This document shows positions 52,675 to 61,133 of a stretch of 64,000 nt of DNA, piece by piece. The notes beneath the pieces are model-generated. The model had not been told where the DNA came from. It did no database searches and saw only the letters and a list, made by a program, of their open reading frames with translations. Numbering within the stretch: position 1 is the first letter of the stretch; each line of letters opens with the position of its first letter. This DNA comes from Sporosalibacterium faouarense (GTDB taxonomy: Bacteria > Bacillota > Clostridia > Tissierellales > VENL01), in contig NZ_JAETGO010000043.1 of assembly GCF_016765695.1 (NCBI RefSeq), positions 101,817 through 165,816 on the forward strand. Reading direction: 5' to 3'. The position numbers were made by a program, and so were the translations under genes.

Positions 52675-54276
52675 TTAAGCCTCCTCCTTATGAAATTTAT
52701 GATATTCCCCTGCCATCATTAAACCAAAGTCTACGTCGCTATCAAATGGTGAGAGTATACCCTCCAGCTTGCCTTCGGAGATTATAGCTATTCTATTACA
52801 TATACTTCTCAATTCTCCCAATTCACTTGAAGTCATCACTATAGTCATTCCTAATTCTTTATTTAATTTATATAATAAATCGAGAATTAATTTTTTTGCC
52901 CCAACATCAATTCCTCTCGTAGGTTCAGAAATAAATAATATATCTGGCTCTAAAGTCAATGCCCTAGCAATACAAACTTTTTGTTGATTCCCTCCACTCA
53001 GTCTTCTAGTAAGCTGTTGTGGACCTTGACACCTTACATCTAGATTATTTATCATTTTTATAGCATGCCTTTTCACTTTGCCATTATTAATCTGAGTTAT
53101 TGGTCCAATCTTATGCAAGAACTTATTTTGCATCTGCATTGCTGTTAAAACAATATTTAATTGTATTGAAGAGTCTAACAACAATCCTATGCCCCGTCTG
53201 TCTTCTGACACAAATCCTATTCCATTTTGTATCATTGTTTTAGGATCATTTAATTTTAACTTCTTACCCTTTAAATAAACCTCTCCTCTAGTTGGATATA
53301 ACCCCATGATACCGTTAGCTATTCCAATCTTACCCTGACCAGCAAGTCCTCCTATTCCAAGTATCTCGCCCTTTTTAATAGATAAATTTATACCCTTAAC
53401 TTCCTCACCAGGCATAGACACCCTAAGATTCTTTAGCGTCATAATATCTTCTGAATCTTCACTAGACTTTCTATTCTCGGATGGAACATTTCTTTCTATC
53501 TTTCTTCCAACCATTAATAGTGCTAACTCTGAAACATTTGTCTCTTCTTTTTTCTTAGTGGCTACAACTTCCCCATCTCTAAGTATAGTTATATTATCAG
53601 CTGTATCCATAACTTCATCTAATCTATGGGTAATAAAAAGTATTGCTATTCCAGTACTAGCTAATTTTTTCATAGATTTTAATAGATTGTCCGCTTCACT
53701 CTCGGTAAGTACAGCAGTAGGCTCATCAAATACTAATAGCTTAATATTTCTCTTGTCTATTTCCCTGGCTATTTCTATGAATTGCATATGTCCTACAGGT
53801 AAACCAGATACCTTTGCCTTTTCACTTATTTCTAATCCCAATGTATCCAATGATCTTCTAGCATCACTCTCCATACTTCTTTTATCCAAGGTTTTTAAGC
53901 TACTTCCTAAAAGACGACTTATTAAGTTATGCTTAGTTGTTTCTCTATTAAGCTTGATATTTTCAGTAATTGTAAATCCAGGAATCAACATAAACTCTTG
54001 ATGAACCATCCCGATGCCCAATTTCATTGCTTCCTTTGGCGATTTCACGTTTACTAGCTGTCCATTTATGTAAACATCACCTTCAAACCCTCCTGTTGCA
54101 TGTATAACAGGCATTCCAAATAATATGTTCATTAATGTTGATTTACCTGCACCATTCTCGCCAAGAAGAGCGTGTATTTCTCCTGGCTTAACATTTATAT
54201 TTACACCATTTAAAACTTTATTATTAAAATATACCTTATGAATGTTTTTCATCTGTAGAGTATATTTTGTATCCAA
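52675..54276 (-). CDS. ABC transporter ATP-binding protein with two NBDs (RbsA/YufO type)
   Basis: A 533-residue tandem ATPase. First domain: Walker A GENGAGKSTLMNILFG, signature-like SGLPVGHMQFIEIARE, Walker B LLVFDEPTAVLTESE. Second domain: degenerate Walker A GLAGQGKIGIANG, signature RLSGGNQQKVCIARAL and FISEPTRGIDVGAK. The LPVGxQ-type first signature is shared with nucleoside-type importers (YufO/NupO) rather than ribose importers. TTG start preceded by GGGGGG. Part of the DUF3798 operon. Confidence 0.88.
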   Translation of the reverse strand: MDTKYTLQMKNIHKVYFNNKVLNGVNINVKPGEIHALLGENGAGKSTLMNILFGMPVIHATGGFEGDVYINGQLVNVKSPKEAMKLGIGMVHQEFMLIPGFTITENIKLNRETTKHNLISRLLGSSLKTLDKRSMESDARRSLDTLGLEISEKAKVSGLPVGHMQFIEIAREIDKRNIKLLVFDEPTAVLTESEADNLLKSMKKLASTGIAILFITHRLDEVMDTADNITILRDGEVVATKKKEETNVSELALLMVGRKIERNVPSENRKSSEDSEDIMTLKNLRVSMPGEEVKGINLSIKKGEILGIGGLAGQGKIGIANGIMGLYPTRGEVYLKGKKLKLNDPKTMIQNGIGFVSEDRRGIGLLLDSSIQLNIVLTAMQMQNKFLHKIGPITQINNGKVKRHAIKMINNLDVRCQGPQQLTRRLSGGNQQKVCIARALTLEPDILFISEPTRGIDVGAKKLILDLLYKLNKELGMTIVMTSSELGELRSICNRIAIISEGKLEGILSPFDSDVDFGLMMAGEYHKFHKEEA

Positions 54277-54348
54277 TATTCTTCCCCCCTATGGAATGCT
54301 AATAGATAAGGCTGCCACAGTGTAGCAGCCCTATGTAGTTATTCTTAA

Positions 54349-55512
54349 TTAAAAGTCAATAAAATCTGAAAGAACAAGCAGATAATTTTCATACTCTGTA
54401 TCTGTATTTTCATCTAAATAGGATACAACAGTCATATTTATATCTTCAGCACTTTCAACATGATTTTCCACATATGAGGTAAATTTATCCTTAATAACAT
54501 CTACATCAAGCTTTCCATCAGTTTCACCTTGAATATAAGCTTTAGCGTATTCAACACCTGCATCTACAAACATCATATTCATTGGAACTGGCCAAGTAGA
54601 AAATCTTCCTGTGCCTCCCTTTTCTGCTACCTTATCGGTTATTTCACTTACTACATAATCTATATCACCTTTTTTATCATTTGGAATCTCTATCCCTAAT
54701 GCTCCTGGGAAGCCATGGAAAGGTGATGGACAGCATGGTTGAGGATATATAGCTCCCTCTTCTAACGCAGCCTTTATCAATGGCTCCTGCATTGAACAGT
54801 TAGTAGAGAAAAAGGCAGTATTCTTTCCATATTCAGCTACCTTTCTAGGAACATCTTCAAGTATAAATTGCTGTGCTCCCGACACCCCTGCATCACTTGT
54901 TGGGTCTGGAGCAGTTGCATCAACAAATTCCATCCCTAATTCTTCACATCTAGCTTTGAATAGTTCTTTTCTTGCTGCTAATAAGGCGTAAGACATATGT
55001 CTTGGGAATGAGTAATGTACAAATACTTCTGCTCCCTGTTTTTTAGCTTGTTCCGGTATTGCAGGACCCATTCCAAGCTCATCCATTTGGAATACCACAT
55101 CGGCCTTCTTAGATATCATTTGAGGGTCTTCTCCTGCTGTCCCAACTATAAATAATATATCTTCTCTTGTTTCCCTCACCTTATCAATCGCTGCTGAAGT
55201 ACCTGGTATTCCCTGTACTATTACGATTGCTTTAACATCTGGGTCAGCAGCCATGGTCATAACATTTGCCATTACAGTCTCTTGCTCTTTCATAAATTGA
55301 TCTGGATAGGTTTGGAGTACGATTCTATCCTCTCCATAATTCTCTAATACCTCTTGAGCAGCTCTGTACTCTTCTTCATTTTGTGAAACTGTACCTGTCA
55401 TGATACCGATCTTCCAATTGTCAGGACCATTACTTGCCGTTTTGTCTCCACAAGCAGCTAAGCTGACAATCATTAGTAGTGATAATAACAATACTACACC
55501 TTTTTTAAACAT
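54349..55512 (-). CDS. DUF3798-family substrate-binding lipoprotein
   Basis: A 387-residue lipoprotein (lipobox SLAAC, Cys21) matching the DUF3798 family: WKIGIMTGTVSQNEEEYRAAQEVLENYG, KAIVIVQGIPGTSAAIDKVRE, and a central CCPSPFHGFPGALGIEIP with a Cys pair. The fold resembles periplasmic-binding proteins of the LacI/RbsB type. First gene of an ABC importer operon; ligand unknown. A structured leader precedes it (55550-55625). Confidence 0.82.
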   Translation of the reverse strand: MFKKGVVLLLSLLMIVSLAACGDKTASNGPDNWKIGIMTGTVSQNEEEYRAAQEVLENYGEDRIVLQTYPDQFMKEQETVMANVMTMAADPDVKAIVIVQGIPGTSAAIDKVRETREDILFIVGTAGEDPQMISKKADVVFQMDELGMGPAIPEQAKKQGAEVFVHYSFPRHMSYALLAARKELFKARCEELGMEFVDATAPDPTSDAGVSGAQQFILEDVPRKVAEYGKNTAFFSTNCSMQEPLIKAALEEGAIYPQPCCPSPFHGFPGALGIEIPNDKKGDIDYVVSEITDKVAEKGGTGRFSTWPVPMNMMFVDAGVEYAKAYIQGETDGKLDVDVIKDKFTSYVENHVESAEDINMTVVSYLDENTDTEYENYLLVLSDFIDF

Positions 55513-55549
55513 CAGTTTTCCCCCTTAATTTTTTTGATGCCTTGATTTT

Positions 55550-55625
55550 AGACATACATATCTTAAGACTTAATCCCCCATTTCTTTATTAAATCTCTAC
55601 TGCTTGTTAGGCTGTATGCATGTCT
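55550..55625 (-). ncRNA. Candidate structured leader of the DUF3798 operon
   Basis: On the minus strand AGACATGCATA (55625-55615) pairs with TATGTATGTCT (55560-55550), 11 pairs with one G-U. Inside, GAGATTTAAT (55597-55588) pairs with ATTAAGTCTT (55574-55565), 10 pairs, with a 13-base loop ending in GGGGG; a 17-base strand with CCUAAC lies in the junction and could pair with that loop. The layout is like a small ligand-binding RNA but matches no class I recognise. Confidence 0.4.
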
Positions 55626-55689
55626 ATCTAATTGTATTAGTATAGTTTTTCAATTATTCTTCATTGATTTATTTTTTTGCAAAAAAATT

Positions 55690-55715
55690 AAGAGTAGGAC
55701 TAAAGTCCTACTCTT
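55690..55715 (-). terminator. Terminator after nadE
   Basis: A perfect 11-base stem AAGAGTAGGAC/GTCCTACTCTT with 4-base loop, followed on the minus strand by AATTTTTTT. It overlaps the nadE stop. Confidence 0.92.
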
Positions 55716-56433
55716 ATCTTCTAAATGCCGGTGGGAATTTTTTCTTATGTTCACTAACTCTCTTCATTCCCTCAATCTTTTGTTTTACTTCTTCTGTACC
55801 TTCACCAGTTTGAATATAATGGTCAAGGTCTTTATAACTCATTCCCATTTCGTTTTCATCTGTTTGATCTTCCCACAATCCTGCTGATGGTGGTTTAGTT
55901 ATAATTATTTCAGGAATATCAAGGAATTTTGCTAATTCTCTAACTTCTTCCTTAACAAAATCAGCTATTGGGAACATATCAACACCACTATCACCATATT
56001 TCGTAAAGTATCCAATCGTAAATTCAGCTTTGTTCCCTGTTCCAGCCACAAGATATCCTTTGCTTTGAGCATAGTAATATAATGTCGTCATTCTTAATCT
56101 TGGTTTAATATTTGCAACCGCAAGTTTGTGATCGTCATTGCCTTCTACATTGTCTAAAAATTTATCGAAAACTTCGCTTAAGTCAGTCTTTATTATGTCT
56201 AAATCTAAGGCTTCTGCAACTAATCTAGCATGCTCCTCATCTTTTCCATTGCTATGGCATGGCATTATAACACCTAATGTATTATCTGGAAAAGCTTTTT
56301 TTGCCAAAGCTGCAACTACTGCTGAGTCAATACCTCCGCTGAGTCCTAATACGATACCCTTACACCCAGCATTTTTAACATTGTTTCGTAACCATTCTAC
56401 TAGTTCACTAACCGTTTTTTCAATATTTTTCAT
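55714..56433 (-). CDS. nadE: NAD+ synthetase, ammonia-dependent
   Basis: A 239-residue single-domain NAD synthetase converting deamido-NAD, ATP and ammonia to NAD+. The pyrophosphate loop is GIVLGLSGGIDSAVVAALAKKAF; VAGTGNKAEFTIGYFTKYGDSGVDMFPIADFVKEEVREL and TKPPSAGLWEDQTDENEMGMSY are family signatures. No glutaminase domain. ATG at 56433 has GGAGG 9 bases upstream, so the open frame to 56505 is not used. 64 bases after cysK. Confidence 0.95.
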   Translation of the reverse strand: MKNIEKTVSELVEWLRNNVKNAGCKGIVLGLSGGIDSAVVAALAKKAFPDNTLGVIMPCHSNGKDEEHARLVAEALDLDIIKTDLSEVFDKFLDNVEGNDDHKLAVANIKPRLRMTTLYYYAQSKGYLVAGTGNKAEFTIGYFTKYGDSGVDMFPIADFVKEEVRELAKFLDIPEIIITKPPSAGLWEDQTDENEMGMSYKDLDHYIQTGEGTEEVKQKIEGMKRVSEHKKKFPPAFRR

Positions 56434-56497
56434 ATCAATAACCTCCACTAGATTTTCAAGTACTATGATAGCACATTTATGAAGGTGTATCAATCCT

Positions 56498-57412
56498 TTA
56501 TTCAAATATACCAGTACTTAAGTACCTTTCTCCATTGTCTGGAGCTATCACTACTACCCTTTTTCCTTTGCCAAGCTCTTTAGCTTTTTTAATAGCTGCA
56601 TATACAGCAGCTCCTGAAGATATACCAACTAAAATACCTTCTTCTCTAGCTAATTTTTTAACCATTTGTATAGCATTTTCTCCATCAACCTTTTCTATTT
56701 CATCAATAACATTTGTATCTAATATCTTAGGAATAAATCCTGCCCCAATACCTTGAATTTTATGAGGTCCTGGACTACCTCCAGATAATACAGGTGATTT
56801 AGTAGGCTCTACTGCAATAGATTTAAAGTCTTTAACTTCTTCTCTAAGTCTTCTAGTTACTCCCGTTATAGTACCACCGGTACCTACTCCTGCTACAAAA
56901 GCATCAAATTTACCATCTGTATCCTTAATAATCTCAATAGCTGTTGTTTTAAAATGAATATCTGGATTATACATGTTTTCAAACTGCTGTGGCATAAAAT
57001 AATTCTCATTTTTGTCAGCTAATTCAGTAGCTTTATCAATTGCTCCTTTCATCCCTTGTTCTCCAGGAGTCAATATTAATTCAGCTCCATATGCCTTTAG
57101 TAAATTTCTTCTCTCCATACTCATTGTATCAGGCATTACTAATATTACTTTATATCCTTTTGCAGCTCCCATCATTGCTATCCCTATTCCTGTATTTCCA
57201 CTGGTTGGCTCAATAATAACAGAACCTTCTTTTAATAACTCCTCTTTCTCAGCCATCTCAACCATATTTAAAGCTATTCTATCCTTCACACTACTGGCTG
57301 GATTGAAATACTCAAGTTTAATAAGAACCTCTGCACTATCTTTATCAACTATTCTATTTAACTTCACCATTGGTGTATTTCCAACTAACTCTGAAATATT
57401 ATTAACTATCAT
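56498..57412 (-). CDS. cysK: Cysteine synthase A (O-acetylserine sulfhydrylase)
   Basis: A 304-residue PLP enzyme making cysteine from O-acetylserine and sulfide. PLP lysine in [11 protein letters not shown] (Lys about 43), phosphate/substrate loop [24 protein letters not shown] binding the PLP phosphate, and [11 protein letters not shown] near the C-terminus. Length typical. No T-box or other leader recognised upstream. Confidence 0.95.
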   Translation of the reverse strand: MIVNNISELVGNTPMVKLNRIVDKDSAEVLIKLEYFNPASSVKDRIALNMVEMAEKEELLKEGSVIIEPTSGNTGIGIAMMGAAKGYKVILVMPDTMSMERRNLLKAYGAELILTPGEQGMKGAIDKATELADKNENYFMPQQFENMYNPDIHFKTTAIEIIKDTDGKFDAFVAGVGTGGTITGVTRRLREEVKDFKSIAVEPTKSPVLSGGSPGPHKIQGIGAGFIPKILDTNVIDEIEKVDGENAIQMVKKLAREEGILVGISSGAAVYAAIKKAKELGKGKRVVVIAPDNGERYLSTGIFE

Positions 57413-57578
57413 TCTACATACCTCCTGTTTAATTCCTAGTAATCATATCGGAATTTATGTGTTTGCTAATTACATTATAATATATTCTCAGGTGAATATC
57501 AAATGTTTTTTAGGAAAAATTAAGTATTATATGATTTATCTTTTCTTACTTTTTAAGTATTATGCATAAGGAGAATTT

Positions 57579-57944
57579 ATGAATATTATAAAGAAAAATA
57601 TAAAGCTATTAGCAATTGGATTAATAACTGGTATAATTAATGGTCTCTTCGGCTCTGGTGGAGGAACTATAATTGTACCATCACTAATTTTTTTAATTGG
57701 TTTAGAAGATCATAAATCCCATGCAACTGCTATCTCTATAATATTACCCTTAAGTATTATTAGTACTATTATTTATATTAATCATGGAGTGTTAAATTTA
57801 AAAATTGCAATATGGGTAGCTATAGGGGGAGTATTAGGTGGTTTTATAGGAGCAAAATTATTAAATAAGGTTCCCACTAAAATATTAAGAAGAGGATTTG
57901 GTGTTTTTATGATAGTTGCAGCCATAAGGATGATGATTAATTGA
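57579..57944 (+). CDS. TauE/SafE half-size membrane protein, first of a split pair
   Basis: A 121-residue protein with about four membrane segments equal to one half of the TauE/SafE (DUF81) fold: GLITGIINGLFGSGGGTIIVPSLIFLIGLEDHKSHATAISIILPLSIISTIIYI. Full-size members are ~240-260 residues with two such repeats. Overlaps the next gene by 4 bases (shared TTGA). Probably a permease for an anionic sulfur compound or similar; located next to cysK but divergent. Confidence 0.8.
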   Translation: MNIIKKNIKLLAIGLITGIINGLFGSGGGTIIVPSLIFLIGLEDHKSHATAISIILPLSIISTIIYINHGVLNLKIAIWVAIGGVLGGFIGAKLLNKVPTKILRRGFGVFMIVAAIRMMIN

Positions 57945-58309
57945 AATTATTTATTATAGGACTATTCTCAGGTATAATAAGTGGGATGGGTATTGGTGGA
58001 GGTGCAATATTAATACCTGCTCTTATTTTCTTCACCAATATATCGCAGCATGAGGCACAAGGTATTAACTTAATAGTTTTTATCCCAATTGCTTCTGTTG
58101 CTCTAATAACTCATTTCCTAAACAAAAATATATCATTAAAGGTAGCAGTACCTGTGATTATAACTGGCATTATTGGTTCAATTATTGGATCAACCTTAGC
58201 TCTAAACATAACATCAAGCCTACTTAGAAAAATGTTTGGGGGATTCTTATTGGCCATGGGAATCTATCAATTTTTCAGTAAAGTCAAAAATAAAGAGACC
58301 CCTAAATAA
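57941..58309 (+). CDS. TauE/SafE half-size membrane protein, second of a split pair
   Basis: A 122-residue four-segment protein with GLFSGIISGMGIGGGAILIPALIFFTNISQHEAQGINLIVFIPIASVALI, aligning both with the preceding protein and with the TauE/SafE repeat. TTG start overlapping the preceding stop, AAGGATGATG upstream; the pair is translationally coupled and most likely forms a heterodimer equal to one full transporter. Terminated by a hairpin at 58293-58317. Confidence 0.8.
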   Translation: MKLFIIGLFSGIISGMGIGGGAILIPALIFFTNISQHEAQGINLIVFIPIASVALITHFLNKNISLKVAVPVIITGIIGSIIGSTLALNITSSLLRKMFGGFLLAMGIYQFFSKVKNKETPK

Positions 58310-58317
58310 GGTCTCTT
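58293..58317. terminator. Terminator after the split TauE/SafE pair
   Basis: Stem AAGAGACC/GGTCTCTT (58293-58300 with 58310-58317) overlapping the second gene's stop, and close to the end of the converging CoA-binding protein gene. Confidence 0.8.
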
Positions 58318-58332
58318 AATTAACAAATGCTA

Positions 58333-58725
58333 CTATCCTAATGCAACTAATACACAATCATGAAAGACTATTTTCATCCCTAAGTCTTCAGCTTTAGTAA
58401 TAGTTTCTTCGTCTGCTGTTCCTGGTTGGAACCAAAGATACTCAATTCCTTGTTCATGTGCCTCATCAATTGCTTTCAAACTTACCTTTGGAGGAACTAC
58501 TAAATCAACTACTTCAGGAGTAACAGGAACATCCTTTAATGTTGGATAACATTTCTCTCCATCGATTTCTTCATATTTTGGATTAACTGGATATACTTCG
58601 TATCCATGATTCTTTAGCTTCTTCCATATTTTATATCCAAATTTCTCTTGATTATTAGTGGCGCCAATTACAGCCCAAATCTTTTTCTCTAACATTTCTT
58701 TTTTGTTTTTTTCAATTACGTCCAT
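58333..58725 (-). CDS. CoA-binding domain protein (YccU type)
   Basis: A 130-residue Rossmann-fold protein: IWAVIGATNNQEKFGYKIWKKLKNHGYEVYPVNPKYEEIDGEKCYPTLKDVP and VVDLVVPPKVSLKAIDEAHEQGIEYLWFQPG match the CoA_binding_2/YccU family. Usual length. Role unknown; cytoplasmic. GGAGG upstream of the ATG. Confidence 0.92.
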   Translation of the reverse strand: MDVIEKNKKEMLEKKIWAVIGATNNQEKFGYKIWKKLKNHGYEVYPVNPKYEEIDGEKCYPTLKDVPVTPEVVDLVVPPKVSLKAIDEAHEQGIEYLWFQPGTADEETITKAEDLGMKIVFHDCVLVALG

Positions 58726-58789
58726 AATTTATAACCTCCTATGTTTTTATTATATATACCCCTCTACAGTATATATTATAACATTAAAT

Positions 58790-59026
58790 TTAACTAGAGA
58801 GGTAACTATTATATTTTTCTAGGCCTTTGCCCGTTATGTATTCTTTCTGAGTTATTGGTTTTACCAATAAAACTGCAGAGTGATTATGTTTTCTTTTGGC
58901 CCTTGGCATCCTATTACCATTTTCAAAAGCTTCTATTATACTTTTAGCAGTAAAGTACCTAGTGACTGTTATTTCTTTAGTATTACCTAAATGACCGCAG
59001 GAAACCAAAACTTTGAAGTATTCCAT
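58790..59026 (-). CDS. Conserved-looking hypothetical protein (78 aa)
   Basis: MEYFKVLVSCGHLGNTKEIT..., 78 residues, basic, with MPRAKRKHNHSAVLLVKPITQKEYITGKGLEKYN. Predicted alpha/beta, no known motif. ATG at 59026 with GGGAGGG upstream. It stands before the CoA-binding gene in the same direction (64-base gap). Confidence 0.6.
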   Translation of the reverse strand: MEYFKVLVSCGHLGNTKEITVTRYFTAKSIIEAFENGNRMPRAKRKHNHSAVLLVKPITQKEYITGKGLEKYNSYLSS

Positions 59027-59266
59027 CACTCTACCCTCCCGATATCATTTTGAGATATTTAAAAAATTCTTAATAAATTCATAAGAACAATTTTAGGGAA
59101 TACTAATATAATGAAGAAAAATTCTATACGATAAATTTTTTAGCTTAATGATATAAGGACAGGCTATTATTGGTGAATAAAACTGCCTTTATTTATTGTT
59201 AATATATATTTATTAAATCTCCAGCATGTATTATTCATAGCATTTGTATATATTACAAAAAAAGAA

Positions 59267-59283
59267 AAGTGCCTTGAGCACTT
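59267..59283 (-). terminator. Terminator after yigZ
   Basis: Stem AAGTGC/GCACTT with a 5-base loop, followed on the minus strand by TTTCTTTTTTT. Nine bases past the stop codon. Confidence 0.8.
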
Positions 59284-59291
59284 AGAATTAA

Positions 59292-59951
59292 TTATTCTTG
59301 TTTTTCTTTTAGTCTTTCTCCATTTAATACGGAATAATAAACTTCTCCTACATCTTCAATTTCTCCAGTATCACTAGTTAATTCAATTAGCATGCTTCTA
59401 AGTGAGGCTACTCTATCAAATTGACACAATATAATAATATTTACAGCATCATCATAAACTATATTTTCCACTTCATAATTATGCTTCATAAGTTGATTTT
59501 CTATCTTCCCATATAGTGTATAGTCAGCTCTTAATTTCACTTTCTTAAATAAAGTTTTATCGACTATCTTAGCCGAATCAATACCAATCTTAGCTCCCTT
59601 TGTATAAGCTCTAATTAAACCTCCTCCACCTAACTTTATTCCTCCAAAATATCTAGTCACAACCACAACTGTATTTCTTAAATCTTCCTTTTTCATTACT
59701 TCTAAAACTGGCACTCCTGCAGTTCCACTGGGCTCTCCATCGTCACTATATCTTTGTATATTACTATTTTCACCATATACATACGCATATACATTATGAG
59801 TTGCATCTTTATGCTTATTGCTTATTTCTTCTATAAACTCTTTTGCATCTTCTTCACTAGAAATCGGCTTTGCATATCCTATAAATCTAGATTTATTTAT
59901 AGTAACCTCATCATTACCAAATTCATGTACTGTTCTGTATACATCCTTCAT
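59292..59951 (-). CDS. YigZ/IMPACT-family protein
   Basis: A 219-residue member of the YigZ/UPF0029 family. Signature region: SRFIGYAKPISSEEDAKEFIEEI, then RYSDDGEPSGTAGVPVLEVM and VVVVTRYFGGIKLGGGGLIRAYTKGA. N-terminal Impact domain and C-terminal DUF1949 domain. Role in RNA or nucleotide binding is suggested for the family. ATG at 59951 with AGGAGAG upstream. Confidence 0.93.
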   Translation of the reverse strand: MKDVYRTVHEFGNDEVTINKSRFIGYAKPISSEEDAKEFIEEISNKHKDATHNVYAYVYGENSNIQRYSDDGEPSGTAGVPVLEVMKKEDLRNTVVVVTRYFGGIKLGGGGLIRAYTKGAKIGIDSAKIVDKTLFKKVKLRADYTLYGKIENQLMKHNYEVENIVYDDAVNIIILCQFDRVASLRSMLIELTSDTGEIEDVGEVYYSVLNGERLKEKQE

Positions 59952-60008
59952 ACTATCTCTCCTTATAAACAATTACTAAGCCTATTATACATGCTTAATG
60001 AAAAAAAA

Positions 60009-60031
60009 TAAAGGATAGCATGGCTATCCTT
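60009..60031 (-). terminator. Terminator after the Nudix gene
   Basis: A perfect 10-base stem AAAGGATAGC/GCTATCCTTT with 3-base loop, followed on the minus strand by ATTTTTTT. 14 bases past the stop. Confidence 0.92.
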
Positions 60032-60044
60032 TACCTTCTATATA

Positions 60045-60479
60045 TTAAGCTAAGATTACTTCTCTATCCTTTAATTTTAAATATTTCTTGTATGAAAGAC
60101 TAACTAAGGATTTGTCTTGACTATAAGTTATCTTTTCAATTGCGTCACTAATATTAAAGAATCCTCCATCGGTAAATCCTTCTTCTTTATTAATCTCAAA
60201 ATCATTTTCAAAGGACTCCATAATGTACCAGGTTATTTCATTGCATACTGGCTTCTGTCTTGATAAAGAAAAAAATTCGTAACAAGTTTCTCCCGCCGTA
60301 GAAACAACATTAGCATCAAGACCAGTTTCATTCTTAACACGCTCAATTGCCGTCTCTACAGAAAGGAAACCCTTACGAATTTTCCCTTTAGGTAATACCC
60401 ATTCACCCTTATTGTTTTTCAACAAGAAAACTTTTTCACCACTAAACACGATGCCACCAGCACAATTTCTGAAGAGCAT
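60045..60479 (-). CDS. Nudix-fold protein with a degenerate Nudix box
   Basis: A 144-residue protein with the Nudix fold: MLFRNCAGGIVFSGEKVFLLKNNKGEWVLPKGKIRKG then LSVETAIERVKNETGLDANVV. The canonical box GX5EX7REUXEEXGU is altered: ERVKNE stands for REUxEE, and the first Glu is missing, though WVLPKGK and the last Glu/Gly are kept. Hydrolase activity is therefore uncertain. ATG at 60479 has GGAGG 9 bases upstream. Confidence 0.78.
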   Translation of the reverse strand: MLFRNCAGGIVFSGEKVFLLKNNKGEWVLPKGKIRKGFLSVETAIERVKNETGLDANVVSTAGETCYEFFSLSRQKPVCNEITWYIMESFENDFEINKEEGFTDGGFFNISDAIEKITYSQDKSLVSLSYKKYLKLKDREVILA

Positions 60480-60674
60480 AATTATACGCCTCCTTTTATT
60501 ATCTTTATTCTTATAATATAACAAATTTTTAAAAATTTCAATATTTTCTAAAAATTTTGTTAAATCCCTGTTAATACTATAATATATAAATTACAGAAAA
60601 ATTATACAATAATTTTTAATATTTAATTAGGAAATGGGAAAATTAAAATAATATAAGGAGAGTGAAATGTTTAA

Positions 60675-61133
60675 ATGCATATTATATATCACTGTGTAGG
60701 AGGAACTCATTCATCTGCTATAGCGGCTGCTGTTCATTTGAATCTACTTCCTGATAATAAAAAACCTAGTCCCAAAGAAATTTTATCCATACCTTTCTTT
60801 GATACCTTAGTAAAGGAAGATCAAGGAAAAATACTTTATAGAGGTTCAGATAATCAAAGCAATAAAATATACACCCTTAGCAGACAATTTTCACCTCAGC
60901 TGGTGTTGCCTGCTATAAAGGATGCATGGGAACTGGCAGGTGGAAAAAGAGAAAATCTACTCCTAGTAAATTCCATGCCAGCTGTTAATTTACTTATGAA
61001 AATTGGCGGCTTTAGTTCTAGAAGACTAGGTCTAGTCTCATTCGGTAGACCTATCGTTACTAGAGGTACTATTAAAGCTTATGATGCCATAGTTAAAATT
61101 GTCAATAATACTAAGACAAGGATTAATAATTAG
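60675..61133 (+). CDS. DUF3189-family protein
   Basis: A 152-residue protein: MHIIYHCVGGTHSSAIAAAVHLNLLPDNKKPS, then LVKEDQGKILYRG and VNSMPAVNLLMKIGGFSSRRLGLVSFGRPIVTRGT, matching DUF3189, a family seen mainly in spore-forming Firmicutes and of unknown function; the CVGGTHSS loop is P-loop-like. Its 3' end overlaps the converging HEAT-repeat gene by 11 bases. Confidence 0.82.
   Translation: MHIIYHCVGGTHSSAIAAAVHLNLLPDNKKPSPKEILSIPFFDTLVKEDQGKILYRGSDNQSNKIYTLSRQFSPQLVLPAIKDAWELAGGKRENLLLVNSMPAVNLLMKIGGFSSRRLGLVSFGRPIVTRGTIKAYDAIVKIVNNTKTRINN

Noticed and set aside
57012..57569. Plus-strand open frame overlapping cysK and the intergenic gap
   Set aside because: It is antisense to a well-supported cysK and lacks an RBS and domain.
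57413..57578. Cysteine-responsive leader ahead of cysK
   Set aside because: About 165 bases of AT-rich DNA without a T-box or S-box pattern.
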